Source: Chryseobacterium sp. (GTDB lineage Bacteria > Bacteroidota > Bacteroidia > Flavobacteriales > Weeksellaceae). Taken from it: a stretch of DNA of 64,000 bases. The notes beneath the pieces are model-generated. The model worked only from the letters and a program-made list of their open reading frames with translations. It searched no databases and was not told the origin of the DNA. Both the position numbers and the translations under genes were made by a program. Positions 52,529 through 61,490 of the stretch are shown one piece after another (the stretch's first letter is position 1; each line of letters opens with the position of its first letter). The stretch lies in the NCBI GenBank assembly GCA_031277615.1, contig JAITMC010000026.1:62001-126000 (forward strand), written 5' to 3'.

Positions 52529-53434
52529 TTAAACTTCTTTATTTTTTATTATTTGAATTAAATTATTTACAAAAGGCTGTGTATAAATACCGTCCCGATC
52601 ATAATCAGGATCCAGAACAGTGATCTGTATTCCAAAACAGCCCGGAGACTTGATCAGGGGAGTCAGCATTTCTTTAAGATTATCATAATCAATGCCATCT
52701 TCCATACGGCTGTCTACGGCGGGCATCAGATGATCATTGAGGACATCCACATCCAAATGAATAAAAAATCCATCAAGCGCCTTGTCAGCGGTCATCTTCA
52801 GAAAATCTTCTGCCGTTTTCCTGAAACCGTTTTTCCTGAGATGTTCCAGATCAAAATAATGAATGCCAGAGTTGATGATTTCTGCTGTATATTCCTCATC
52901 ATCGGTTTCTGCGTTGCCAACACAGAAAATATTTTCTTCAGAGAAATAAGGTCTCATCCCATCAATATCCGTTAATTTCTCATGACCATAGCCCGAAACA
53001 ATAGCCAGGACCATTCCTGCAGCGGCTCTGGTTTCAGAAAGTTCCGGAGGAATATAATCGGTATGTCCGTCGAGATAAAAAAGCCCGTAATGACCCAGCT
53101 TCTTTAAAGCAAGAGCATTTCCGATCAGGATACTGCAATCACCACCCAGAAAAATATGGAACGTATCAGCAGCATGATGATTTAGAATAGGTTCAGCCTG
53201 CCGTCTGGCGTATTCAATAATGAAATCGGCATTCCGGACTCCGGATTCTTCATCCATATCCATCGAATATTCAGGAGTATTGAGCCTGAAAACTTGATGA
53301 GGATTAATTTCCTGATGAAAACCCAATTTTCTGAACCAGTCCGGAAGTCTTTTTACTCCGGGCTCTGTCTCATGTTCCTTTTTTTTAAGCCCAAGGTTGA
53401 GAGGAAATTCAAAAATATGGATGTTTCTTTTCAT
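52529..53434 (-). CDS. Arginase/agmatinase/formiminoglutamase family protein
   Basis: 301-residue ureohydrolase-fold protein. Metal motifs are visible but modified: GGDCSI in place of GGDHS (Cys for the first histidine ligand), YLDGHTDY (DxHxD) and IHLDVDVLNDHLMPAVDSR in place of SxDxDxxDP. A metal centre is probably retained, with changed ligands or chemistry, so a substrate other than arginine is plausible. First gene of an eight-gene minus-strand run. Its promoter (TATCTTTG, 53449-53456) lies 14 nt upstream of the ATG and is preceded by a palindrome. Confidence 0.85.
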   Translation of the reverse strand: MKRNIHIFEFPLNLGLKKKEHETEPGVKRLPDWFRKLGFHQEINPHQVFRLNTPEYSMDMDEESGVRNADFIIEYARRQAEPILNHHAADTFHIFLGGDCSILIGNALALKKLGHYGLFYLDGHTDYIPPELSETRAAAGMVLAIVSGYGHEKLTDIDGMRPYFSEENIFCVGNAETDDEEYTAEIINSGIHYFDLEHLRKNGFRKTAEDFLKMTADKALDGFFIHLDVDVLNDHLMPAVDSRMEDGIDYDNLKEMLTPLIKSPGCFGIQITVLDPDYDRDGIYTQPFVNNLIQIIKNKEV

Positions 53435-53979
53435 AAAAGAAATTTCATCAAAGATACGGAATTATCCGTTTTCAAACGGATAGATCTTCCGTGAATATGA
53501 TTTTAGAATAAATTGAAACGAGCATTTAAAAATGCTTTATTAAATTAATTCTACGCTCTTAAATAATGAGAAGTTTACTCTTTGAAAACGGATTTTTAAA
53601 ATATAGATTTTAGAAATTTTTTTTAGATCAACTTTTAAAAGGGAATGGAGAATTCTGATCGGCTATTTATAAAAACGATGATAATTTTATCCTGAATTTT
53701 TTTCAGCAAAGAAATTTCTTTAAAAAGATAAAAAAATTGTCCTGTGGAAATAAAAATTCAAATGAATCAGGGAATCGTGTGAAACCTTCATGAACAAAGG
53801 GAATATTTAATTGGGACGAAGAGGTTTATACCTTAAATATCCGTTTACAAACGACTACAAATGAATTTAAATAGTTTATAACCGACTGTACTTTGGGGAA
53901 GTGGCAATCTTTGCAACAGAGATTTGAGAAAACAGTGAACGTCTCTGATCTGAATTATTAATCTAAAAATTTTAAAGCT
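53435..53979. other. Divergent intergenic region, arginase-like operon / ssb
   Basis: 545 nt of AT-rich DNA without a gene. Holds the minus-strand promoter box TATCTTTG (53449-53456), three copies of an ATCCGTTTnCAAACG-type motif, and a weak plus-strand AATCTTTG box near 53914-53921 before ssb. Confidence 0.65.
53464..53481. promoter_or_regulatory. Palindromic operator candidate of the arginase-like operon
   Basis: ATCCGTTTTCAAACGGAT: perfect 8-bp arms around TC. On the minus strand its TTTG lies 16 nt before the TATCTTTG box, in the place of a -33 box, so a bound protein would block the promoter. One-armed copies lie at 53581-53593 (TTTGAAAACGGAT) and 53839-53856 (ATCCGTTTACAAACGACT). Confidence 0.6.
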
Positions 53980-54312
53980 ATGTCACTAAGAAACAAAGTA
54001 ACATTAATTGGTTACACAGGAAAAGAAGTTGAAATGGTAAACTTCGATAACGGAACGCTTAAAGCAAGTGTATCTTTGGCCACTAATGATCATTACACCA
54101 ACGCCAGAGGAGAAAAAGTAGAAGAAACACAATGGCATAATCTGATTGCTTTTGGTAAAGCAGCAGAAATTCTTCAGAAGTATGCACCTAAAGGAAAAGA
54201 AATTGCTGTTGAAGGAAAACTCACCTACCGGTCATATGATGACAAAGATGGTGTTAAACGATACATTACGGAGATCCGAGTAGATGAAATTCTGCTGCTG
54301 GGAGGCAAATAA
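53980..54312 (+). CDS. ssb: Single-stranded DNA-binding protein, short form
   Basis: 110-residue OB-fold SSB. The fold is complete (LRNKVTLIGYTGKEVEM, TQWHNLIAFGKAAEILQKYA, GKEIAVEGKLTYRSYDDKDG) but the protein stops right after the last strand. It lacks the Gly-rich linker and the acidic DDDIPF-like tip that recruits partner proteins. It is thus probably a secondary SSB, with the main ssb elsewhere in the genome. Co-transcribed with an HRDC-domain gene 14 nt downstream. Confidence 0.93.
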   Translation: MSLRNKVTLIGYTGKEVEMVNFDNGTLKASVSLATNDHYTNARGEKVEETQWHNLIAFGKAAEILQKYAPKGKEIAVEGKLTYRSYDDKDGVKRYITEIRVDEILLLGGK

Positions 54313-54326
54313 TTCTAAAAATACAG

Positions 54327-54782
54327 ATGATGAAAGTAAAAGTTTTTAAAATCAGGCTTCCGGAAGAATTTTTATACAAAGATCAGAAAATGCTTGACGA
54401 CTTTCTGGAAACCCATGAGATTATAAAAGTGGAAACAGCTTTTGTAAATGATGAATGTTATTGGTCTGTAGTGCTGTATTTTGAAGAAATGAAATTTCAG
54501 AAAAATGTAGTGAAAGAGCCAAAAACGGTGAAGTATTCTGCCGAAAATGAAGTCCTTAGTTCCGATGAAGAACAGATTCTGGATGCTCTGAAACTCTGGA
54601 GATCAGAAAAAGCCAGGGAACAGAATCTACCCACTTACTTTATTGCAAGCAACAAAGAACTCATGTCTGTAGCTAAATACAAGCCCGCTAAAAAAGAAGA
54701 GCTGCTTGAGATCAAAGGTTTCGGAAAACATAAGATCGAAAATTATGGCGAAGAAATACTGGAGATCCTTGAAAGTGTCTGA
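54327..54782 (+). CDS. HRDC domain protein
   Basis: 151-residue protein. The C-terminal 75 residues form an HRDC domain (LWRSEKAREQNLPTYFIASN, LLEIKGFGKHKIENYGEEIL), the nucleic-acid-binding module usually found at the end of RecQ and RNase D. The N-terminal 75 residues are an unrecognised alpha/beta region (KIRLPEEFLYKDQKMLDDFL). There is no helicase. With the adjacent SSB it suggests a two-gene single-strand DNA binding unit. A second ATG one codon later is an alternative start. Confidence 0.88.
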   Translation: MMKVKVFKIRLPEEFLYKDQKMLDDFLETHEIIKVETAFVNDECYWSVVLYFEEMKFQKNVVKEPKTVKYSAENEVLSSDEEQILDALKLWRSEKAREQNLPTYFIASNKELMSVAKYKPAKKEELLEIKGFGKHKIENYGEEILEILESV

Positions 54783-54805
54783 TTTTTCAGAATGAATGAT
54801 CCGTA

Positions 54806-54838
54806 AAAGCTGGGGAAGATTTCTTCTTCAGCTTTTTG
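54806..54838 (+). terminator. Terminator after the HRDC gene
   Basis: AAAGCTG / CAGCTTTTT with an inner GAAGA / TCTTC stem, 25 nt after the stop. Confidence 0.75.
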
Positions 54839-54864
54839 TGCTGGGTAAAGTCCCTGCAATTCCT

Positions 54865-54872
54865 TATTTTTG
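54865..54872 (+). promoter_or_regulatory. hisS promoter box
   Basis: TATTTTTG followed by CATTG fits TAnnTTTG. It predicts a leader of about 90 nt before hisS. Confidence 0.6.
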
Positions 54873-54971
54873 CATTGCTGTCAGAAATAACATCCGGATT
54901 TTAGCTTTATACAGAGAGGCAGGAGAATAAAGACAGGTTTAATTATTAATTATCATTCATCCATTATACAA

Positions 54972-56342
54972 ATGAAACCAAGTTTAGCGAAAGGAACGAG
55001 AGATTTTACCTCTCAGGAAGTTTCCAGAAGAAAATATATCATCAATATATTACAGAATAATTTTGAATTATTCGGATTTCAGCCTTTGGAAACTCCAAGT
55101 TTTGAGAATCTTTCTACATTGACAGGAAAATATGGCGAAGAGGGAGACCGACTGATTTTTAAAATCCTGAATTCAAGCATTAATGAAGCAAAGGAAGATA
55201 AAAAACATCAGATGCTTCATGACTTTCAAAGAGCACTGGAAAAGCCTTTCAGTTCAGAAAGCTTAACGGATAAAGCCCTTCGTTACGACCTTACCGTACC
55301 TTTTGCCAGATTTGTAGCGATGAATCAGGGGAAACTTACTTTCCCTTATAAACGTTATCAGATTCAGCCGGTTTGGAGAGCAGACCGCCCTCAGAAAGGA
55401 CGTTTCAGAGAATTTTATCAGTGTGATGCAGATGTAGTGGGAAGCGAAAGCCTTTTACAGGAAGTGGAACTGGTACAGCTTTACCTGAAATCTTTTGCCG
55501 AGCTTGGGGTCTCCGTTACCATTCATATGAACAACAGGAAAATCCTTTCAGGTCTGGCAGAATATGCAGGAATCACAGATAAGCTGATCGATTTTACCGT
55601 TGCCCTGGATAAGCTGGACAAAATCGGTAAAGACGGTGTTGTGAAAGAATTGCTGGAAAGAGAGATTTCTCAGGAATCCATTGATAAACTGGATTTCCTG
55701 TTCAGCCAGTCTGAGGATGCGCTGGAAAACCTGCTTCAGCTGAAAGAAAAATTTGCGGGTAACGAGATCGGACTGAAAGGAGTGGAAGAGCTGGAATTTG
55801 TTCTTACCCAATCCCTGAATCTGGGTGTAGATATGCAGAGTCTGATGTTCAATATTACGCTTGCCAGAGGACTGGATTATTATACAGGAGCTATTTTTGA
55901 GGTGAAAGCAGACGAAGCTGCCATGGGATCCATTGGCGGAGGAGGAAGATATGACAACCTTACGGAAGTTTTTGGCGTAAAGAATATTCCGGGAATCGGG
56001 ATTTCATTCGGGTTAGACAGAATCTATCTGGTGATGGAGGAATTAAACCTTTTCCCTGAAGAAGCATCTTCCCAGATGGAATATCTTTTTGCCAATTTTG
56101 GAGGGGAAGGAACAACGGAAGCGCTAAAGCTTATTATGCAGCTAAGAGGGAAAGGAATTTCTGCGGAACTTTATCCTGAAAACGCAAAGCTGAACAAACA
56201 GTTTACCTATGCTGAGAAAAAAGGCATTAAAAACCTTGTTTTTCTGGGTGAGGAAGAAATTAAAAATAATACGGTTACCTTTAAAAATCTTGAAGCCGGA
56301 GAGCAGAAAACTGTTTCTCAGGATGAATTTTTAAATTTATAA
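54972..56342 (+). CDS. hisS: Histidine--tRNA ligase
   Basis: 456-residue class II aminoacyl-tRNA synthetase that charges tRNA-His. Motif 1 region: [20 protein letters not shown]. Motif 2: [20 protein letters not shown]. The histidine-specific [14 protein letters not shown] and motif 3 [14 protein letters not shown] are intact. The C-terminal anticodon-binding domain ends at the stop. The ATG gives the family's usual beginning. An LRR gene starts 10 nt later and may be read through. Confidence 0.97.
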   Translation: MKPSLAKGTRDFTSQEVSRRKYIINILQNNFELFGFQPLETPSFENLSTLTGKYGEEGDRLIFKILNSSINEAKEDKKHQMLHDFQRALEKPFSSESLTDKALRYDLTVPFARFVAMNQGKLTFPYKRYQIQPVWRADRPQKGRFREFYQCDADVVGSESLLQEVELVQLYLKSFAELGVSVTIHMNNRKILSGLAEYAGITDKLIDFTVALDKLDKIGKDGVVKELLEREISQESIDKLDFLFSQSEDALENLLQLKEKFAGNEIGLKGVEELEFVLTQSLNLGVDMQSLMFNITLARGLDYYTGAIFEVKADEAAMGSIGGGGRYDNLTEVFGVKNIPGIGISFGLDRIYLVMEELNLFPEEASSQMEYLFANFGGEGTTEALKLIMQLRGKGISAELYPENAKLNKQFTYAEKKGIKNLVFLGEEEIKNNTVTFKNLEAGEQKTVSQDEFLNL

Positions 56343-56352
56343 AGTAAGGTTA

Positions 56353-57684
56353 ATGAAAAAGGTTCTTTATTTAAGTCTGATTGCATTGGCCATTACAGTC
56401 GATGCTCAGGTGTCTTTGCCGCCACAACCTTCTGATCCGGGGGCTTATCATCCGGAAAAAAAGAGTATATCCTTAAGCAACATTAAAAGCTTTCCTCAGG
56501 AAATTTTAAACAAGGATATTAAAATCTTAAAAATAAAGACCCATGAAAGTTTCCGTGAAATTCCTGCGGAAATAAAGAACCTTAAGAACCTTGAAGACTT
56601 TGAGTTCAGCAGCCCCGGAGGAAATATAATTTTTCCGGACAGTTTTGCTGAGCTTCAGAAAATAAAGAGAATAAAAATAAGTTTCAGAGGAAGTGAATTT
56701 CCACAGCCGGTTTTACAGCTTAAAAATTTACAGTCCTTACAATATGGAGATAAAAACCTTAAAAACTGGCCGGAGAATATCGGGAATCTTGAAAGCCTGA
56801 AGAATCTGGACCTTTCCTATTTCAGATCAGTAGATACCAATTTTCAGAATCTTCCTGCGTTAACATTGCCTAAAAGCATCGGAAACCTTAAAAAACTTGA
56901 AAAGCTTACGGCAGTCAGCAATCAGATGAAAAGTCTTCCCGATGAAATAGGCGGATTGACTTTATTAAATGAATTGGATCTTGGCCATAATAACCTGACT
57001 TCGCTGCCTGATCGTTTTGGAGAACTTAAAAATCTTAAAAAACTTGATCTCAAACAAAATCAGTTTACCGAGTTTCCTACAGTGATTTATAAATTGGAGA
57101 ATCTCGAAATCCTGAATCTTGACTTTTGTCTGATCGGAAAGATCCCAAATGGAACGGAGAACCTCAAATCACTGCGGACTCTGGTGTTGGCAGGAAATAA
57201 AATATCTTCAGATTTTAAAAAACTCTATTCCATTCCCAATCTTGAGGACCTGAACGTGTATGAGTGCGATATCAGAAAAATACCTTCCGGAGCAGGAAAA
57301 ATGCAGCATCTGAAATCCCTGAATATCGGATCCAATCCGCTTTCTGCCGAATCGGTTAAAGAGCTGTATTCCATAACAAGCCTGGAAGCGCTGGAAATGA
57401 GCAGCTGCCAGCTTGACCAGCTTCCTTCAGGAATTCAGAAACTCAAAAAGCTGAAAAGATTAGGTTTGGATAAAAATAAAATTTCACAGGATAACCTTAA
57501 AGAAATATATACCCTGGAAAATCTGGAATCTCTGGACCTTTCAGACTGTCAGCTGAGTACACTTCCTATTGGTATGGAAAAGCTGAAGAACCTGAAAAGC
57601 CTTTATCTGTGGGGAAATCAAATTCCCAAAGAGGATATTGATGCCCTGAAAAAAGCATTGCCACATACAGATATCCGGATATAA
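56353..57684 (+). CDS. Secreted leucine-rich repeat protein
   Basis: 443-residue protein with signal peptide MKKVLYLSLIALAITVDAQ and about 14 leucine-rich repeats of about 23 residues, such as KNLEDFEF, LPDEIGGLTLLNELDLGHNN, LTSLPDRFGELKNLKKLDLK and LSTLPIGMEKLKNLKSLYLW. LRRs of this bacterial type bind proteins. No T9SS sorting domain or anchor follows, so it is periplasmic or released. It starts only 10 nt after hisS. Repeat-to-repeat similarity makes it prone to copy-number change. Confidence 0.88.
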   Translation: MKKVLYLSLIALAITVDAQVSLPPQPSDPGAYHPEKKSISLSNIKSFPQEILNKDIKILKIKTHESFREIPAEIKNLKNLEDFEFSSPGGNIIFPDSFAELQKIKRIKISFRGSEFPQPVLQLKNLQSLQYGDKNLKNWPENIGNLESLKNLDLSYFRSVDTNFQNLPALTLPKSIGNLKKLEKLTAVSNQMKSLPDEIGGLTLLNELDLGHNNLTSLPDRFGELKNLKKLDLKQNQFTEFPTVIYKLENLEILNLDFCLIGKIPNGTENLKSLRTLVLAGNKISSDFKKLYSIPNLEDLNVYECDIRKIPSGAGKMQHLKSLNIGSNPLSAESVKELYSITSLEALEMSSCQLDQLPSGIQKLKKLKRLGLDKNKISQDNLKEIYTLENLESLDLSDCQLSTLPIGMEKLKNLKSLYLWGNQIPKEDIDALKKALPHTDIRI

Positions 57685-57717
57685 AGATTGTTCAATGAAC
57701 GGGAAGCCGGTATTGAA

Positions 57718-58683
57718 TCAGAACCTCAGAAGAGGCTGCGTGCTGCAACGGAAAGAACCTCCAAAACTTCTGCTGATGGTAAAGTCTACATATTCTACTT
57801 TAATATTTTCACGTTCAATCTGATCTCCAATTGATTTAAAAGCAGGATCGGTAATATACACTTCCGGGGAAACAGAAAGCCCGTTGGTCGCCAGATTCAT
57901 CGCTTCATCAAGCGTTACATGAATTTTTTTCCAGTCCTTCAATGCGGATGGAATTCCATCCGGAAAAGCTTCTTCGCATACAATCATCAGTCCTTCTTTT
58001 ACAAGGCCGAGAACACAGTCAAGATGAAGAATATCCGGGTGAAGCCTGACCTGTTCCACCGCATATCCCTGTGTCTTTAAAAGCTTTCTCAACCATTGAA
58101 TACCAAGATCATTGGAAGCAAGCCCTGAATTTCCTACAAAAACCTGCTTTCCTGCAACAAGAACATCCCCACCTTCCAGAAAGGGGCCTTTGCCTAATGA
58201 CTGATCGTCGGGGTGTGCTGTTTCAGGTTGTGGAACTGCAACATACAGACAATCGTCAGGGTATACTTCCTGAAGAAAGAGGTCCCGAACCGGAAATACT
58301 TCATGCCTGCGGTGTAAAAAACGAAGTGAAGACTCAATAACGAAATTGCCCACCGTAAAAAAAGGATCCCTGACAAAAAAATTAGAGTATCCGGCTGTTC
58401 CTACCGTTTCTTTTTCTATGGGGGACAGGCGACGGGGACGGAGTACTTCCACACCGTATTTTTCCAGGGTTTTCTTAAGATTTTCTCTTTCGGTTTCCCA
58501 TTGTTTCTGAAGCTCAGGAAAGACCTCGGCATAATCTTTTCCTCTGTTTTCAAAATTTTCCTTAACTGCTTCTTCACTCAGAAAGCGCAGGTCATCAGGC
58601 CTGGGTTCTTTAGGAAAACCAAATTCAGATTGGGCAAGAACTACTTTTTTTAAAGGCGAAAATTCATTTTTAACAAAGATCAT
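57718..58683 (-). CDS. Dimethylarginine dimethylaminohydrolase / amidinotransferase-like enzyme
   Basis: 321-residue guanidine-modifying enzyme (pentein fold). EGGDVLVAGKQVFVGNS holds the active-site Glu/Asp, LHLDCVLGLV the catalytic His, and GGSFRCSTQ the C-terminal catalytic Cys. The layout fits DDAH, arginine deiminase and amidinotransferase families, and DDAH-type is favoured by the length. Substrate could be methylated arginine or another guanidino compound. It converges on the LRR gene with a 33-nt gap and has its own upstream region. Confidence 0.87.
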   Translation of the reverse strand: MIFVKNEFSPLKKVVLAQSEFGFPKEPRPDDLRFLSEEAVKENFENRGKDYAEVFPELQKQWETERENLKKTLEKYGVEVLRPRRLSPIEKETVGTAGYSNFFVRDPFFTVGNFVIESSLRFLHRRHEVFPVRDLFLQEVYPDDCLYVAVPQPETAHPDDQSLGKGPFLEGGDVLVAGKQVFVGNSGLASNDLGIQWLRKLLKTQGYAVEQVRLHPDILHLDCVLGLVKEGLMIVCEEAFPDGIPSALKDWKKIHVTLDEAMNLATNGLSVSPEVYITDPAFKSIGDQIERENIKVEYVDFTISRSFGGSFRCSTQPLLRF

Positions 58684-58798
58684 AGAGGTATTTTGTTAGT
58701 GTTATTACAAAAATATCTAAAATATGATTAATATCTGCATCTGAAATCAGAAAACACCTCAAAGACTATATTCCGAAAGAAAAAATAATCTTCAGTAA

Positions 58799-58915
58799 AC
58801 AAAACGGATTGAAACATTATAAAAATTACTTATTTTTAGGACGAAAATTGATAAATGGAGTCTCAACAGAAGAGGAGTTCTCACAACAGAAAAGAGTATT
58901 GCTGGAAAAGCTGTA
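58799..58915 (+). pseudogene. SHOCT-domain remnant upstream of the PH/SHOCT genes
   Basis: The frame ends NGVSTEEEFSQQKRVLLEKL and a stop, clearly matching the C-terminal SHOCT motif of the next gene (DGILTEEEFAEQKKKLLAKL). The preceding residues LFLGRKLI fit the usual KLGKLR start. There is no start codon and a stop precedes it by 38 codons, so this is a fossil of a former family member. Together with the 60703 remnant it shows repeated duplication and loss. Confidence 0.7.
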
Positions 58916-58993
58916 AAATCTTTCTTTAAACGATTAATAAAACAAAAAAACAATAAATATTCTGATTTCGGAATATCATATAAACAAAACAAG

Positions 58994-59857
58994 ATGAATA
59001 CCGAATGCGCTTTATGCGGAAGTCCGCTCACCTCTATGGATACGCTTTTAGGGGAAAATAAACTTTCAGATGGAGGGATTCTCTGCAATAAATGCTTCAA
59101 TAAAGCAACCCATATCAATAAAGATCTGGTGTATGACCTCATCCGTTACAATATAGCGCAGGTACAGGAAATGGTTCAGAACGGAAGTGATGAAGATTAT
59201 GAACCTGTTGAAACAAAAACAGAAGCTCCCCGGATTACCCCGATCTCACAGTCGGTTCAGTTTAATTTTATACCGGAAGAGCCTGCCAGGCCCGATGGAG
59301 TCAAAGATCAGATTGCTGCATTGAATCCCGTATTAAATGTTCTTAAGGACAGCGAAGTGAATGCGCTTCTCAATATTCTTGAAGCGGATGAAAAAGTGGT
59401 TGCTATTGCCGAAGGAACGTTTGAATATAATGAACTTAAAGGAATGGTACTGGCAACACAGAAAGCCATCCTGTTTGTAGACAGAAATATTTTAGGGGAA
59501 TTTAAAAAGAAATTTCCGCTTACCACCATCACCTCCATACAGCATGATTCCCATCTGATGTCTTCTGCGTTAAAAGTTTTTACTCCCGGATTTATTGCTG
59601 AATTCACTCTTAAAAGTAGAGGGGCTGCAAAAAAATTCTATGAAAATGTGGAACCTTACCTTGTCCGTTACGGAAATGATTCCGGGGCCTATATAAAACA
59701 ACAACAAAAGCCTGAGCCTCAACAGGAATCTGTAAAGAAAGAAGATCCTGAAGTGATTTTTAACCGGCTTGAAAAGCTGGGAAAACTCAGAGATGATGGA
59801 ATTTTAACTGAAGAAGAATTTGCAGAGCAGAAGAAAAAGCTGCTTGCCAAACTGTAA
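58994..59857 (+). CDS. Zinc-ribbon / bacterial PH / SHOCT protein A
   Basis: 287-residue protein with three parts. The N-terminal 40 residues form a ribbon with CALCGSPL and CNKCFNKA (C-x2-C twice). A bacterial PH-like domain follows (about 100-230: LNILEADEKVVAIAEG, MVLATQKAILFVDRN). A C-terminal SHOCT motif ends the protein (KLGKLRDDGILTEEEFAEQK). SHOCT domains are short oligomerisation modules. Function unknown; perhaps membrane or protein scaffolding. The 58958-58993 leader has no clear box. Sequence is about half identical to gene B in the ribbon region. Confidence 0.85.
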   Translation: MNTECALCGSPLTSMDTLLGENKLSDGGILCNKCFNKATHINKDLVYDLIRYNIAQVQEMVQNGSDEDYEPVETKTEAPRITPISQSVQFNFIPEEPARPDGVKDQIAALNPVLNVLKDSEVNALLNILEADEKVVAIAEGTFEYNELKGMVLATQKAILFVDRNILGEFKKKFPLTTITSIQHDSHLMSSALKVFTPGFIAEFTLKSRGAAKKFYENVEPYLVRYGNDSGAYIKQQQKPEPQQESVKKEDPEVIFNRLEKLGKLRDDGILTEEEFAEQKKKLLAKL

Positions 59858-59869
59858 AAATAAAAAAAA

Positions 59870-60700
59870 ATGAGTACTAAATGTGCACTGTGCAACACCG
59901 AACTGACTTCTATGGATACCCTTCTGGGAGAAAACAAACTTTCGGATGGAAGTATTCTCTGCAACAAATGTCTGGATAAAATAAGCAGTATCCATCAGGA
60001 ATTGTTGTCTGATCTTAGCCAATACAGCATCCATGATATCAAAAAATTAGCCGGGGAAGGAAATACAGAACCTGATGAGGTAATGAATGAGCAACATGAT
60101 GACTTTCCCATATCTGCAGTAAGGGATCCTCAGAGTTTTATTTCCGGGGATGTGTATAAAAGGAGGCTTAAAGAGATCAGATACCAGCTTGAAAAAATAG
60201 GAGCCAATCTCTCCATGTTTACCAGAGGAGAGGTTAAGGCTTTACCGAAAATCCTTGCGGAAGACGAGTTGATTCTTGCGGCAACAGATGCCCAGTTTAT
60301 CAATACGGTGGATGCCGGAGTTCTGCTTGTAACCCCAAAGAGAATGTTGTCTGTGTCCAAATCATTATTTGACGCTGTAAAAGTAGCTGAGTATCCTAAT
60401 GAAACCATCAGGGAAATAAGTTTCGTTCCCAATCGTGTCACTCCGTTTATAACCCTGCATACTGAAAATGGAGAGGTTAAATTTGAGTGTTTCCGGGACA
60501 GGGAAGATGCCGAAAGGTTTTATAATTTCGTAAAAAAGATCTATAACCAACCCAAACAGCCTGAACAGTCTAAGGAAGAAAAAAAGCAGGTTCCATCTGA
60601 AACACTGTATGACCAGCTGGAAAAATTAGGAAAATTAAGAGAAAACGGTATTTTAACCGATGAAGAATTTGCAGAGCAGAAGAAAAAACTCCTGGGCTAA
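59870..60700 (+). CDS. Zinc-ribbon / bacterial PH / SHOCT protein B
   Basis: 276-residue paralogue of protein A, 12 nt downstream. N-terminal ribbon CALCNTELTSMDTLLGENKL and CNKCLDK, nearly the same as in A (TSMDTLLGENKLSDG is shared). The middle PH-like domain is more divergent (LAEDELILAATDAQFINTVD), and a SHOCT motif LGKLRENGILTDEEFAEQKK ends the protein. The tight gap and the shared ribbon indicate tandem duplication followed by divergence of the PH domain. Confidence 0.85.
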   Translation: MSTKCALCNTELTSMDTLLGENKLSDGSILCNKCLDKISSIHQELLSDLSQYSIHDIKKLAGEGNTEPDEVMNEQHDDFPISAVRDPQSFISGDVYKRRLKEIRYQLEKIGANLSMFTRGEVKALPKILAEDELILAATDAQFINTVDAGVLLVTPKRMLSVSKSLFDAVKVAEYPNETIREISFVPNRVTPFITLHTENGEVKFECFRDREDAERFYNFVKKIYNQPKQPEQSKEEKKQVPSETLYDQLEKLGKLRENGILTDEEFAEQKKKLLG

Positions 60701-60702
60701 AT

Positions 60703-60771
60703 GGATTCAGTAATTTTACCGAAGAGAAGTTTACAGAATAGAAAAAGAAGTTTCTCACAAAACTTTCTTAA
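60703..60771 (+). pseudogene. Second SHOCT-domain remnant
   Basis: Reading 60703-60771 gives GFSNFTEEKFTE, a TAG, then KKKFLTKLS and a stop: the end of a SHOCT motif (…EFAEQKKKLLAKL) in which a CAG codon has become TAG. It lies directly after gene B, whose own SHOCT motif is intact, so it is a duplicated end fragment. Confidence 0.75.
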
Positions 60772-60780
60772 ATCATAAAG

Positions 60781-61428
60781 ATGATGAACACACCAATATC
60801 TCAGGAAATGATAGGAAAATGGCTGAAAGCCTGGTCGTTGTCCAGAAAACTGCCGCTTCCGGAACGATATACATCCGGATTTAAAGTAGAAGTGGGTGAT
60901 GAAAAGCAGAAAACGAGATATGTTTTTCTGAACATTACCCATGATTTTATTGAGCTCTCAAAAGAAATACATGAACCCTGGGTTTACCTTAAGGTTTGTG
61001 CTTCCGCAGATGAGGTAAAAGCTAAAGTATCCGGGGAATGGCAGATACAGCCTCCGGGATATATGATGCAGTGTACTGGAAATATGATTATCCGTGAACA
61101 GAAACTCCCTGAAGGTTATCATATGACCTTGGAAAATCATGACATCATTACTTCCCTGAAAATATTTGCTGAAAACGGAAATCCGGCCTGCTCAGGTCAT
61201 CTGATACTCATGGATGATATGGCGGTTTATGACCGGATTATAACCGAAGAGGCATACCGCAGAAAAGGACTTGCTTCCTTTCTGATGCATGAACTTGAAA
61301 AAACAGCTTTGTCAAAAGGTATTTCAAACGGCTTTTTGGTGGCCACAGAACAGGGAAAAGTTCTTTATGAATCTATGGGATGGAAGGTAAACAGCCCCTA
61401 TACATCAATTGTGATTCCCGGAACCTGA
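60781..61428 (+). CDS. GNAT family N-acetyltransferase with N-terminal extension
   Basis: 215-residue protein. The acetyl-CoA site is in YRRKGLASFLMHELEKTA near 160-177 and the motif B-like tail is LVATEQGKVLYESMGWKV. The first 105 residues do not belong to the GNAT fold and match nothing I recognise. It is inserted between the PH/SHOCT genes on the same strand. The start overlaps no other gene; a second ATG one codon later is possible. Confidence 0.85.
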   Translation: MMNTPISQEMIGKWLKAWSLSRKLPLPERYTSGFKVEVGDEKQKTRYVFLNITHDFIELSKEIHEPWVYLKVCASADEVKAKVSGEWQIQPPGYMMQCTGNMIIREQKLPEGYHMTLENHDIITSLKIFAENGNPACSGHLILMDDMAVYDRIITEEAYRRKGLASFLMHELEKTALSKGISNGFLVATEQGKVLYESMGWKVNSPYTSIVIPGT

Positions 61429-61490
61429 TTTTTTGATCACAATAAATTGTTTTTTGCGGAGAAATAGTAATTTAGCTTCAAAATAAAACC

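Noticed and set aside
54783-54971. Riboswitch or T-box before hisS
   Set aside because: Only a terminator hairpin and a promoter box are visible; no specifier loop or T-box core was found.
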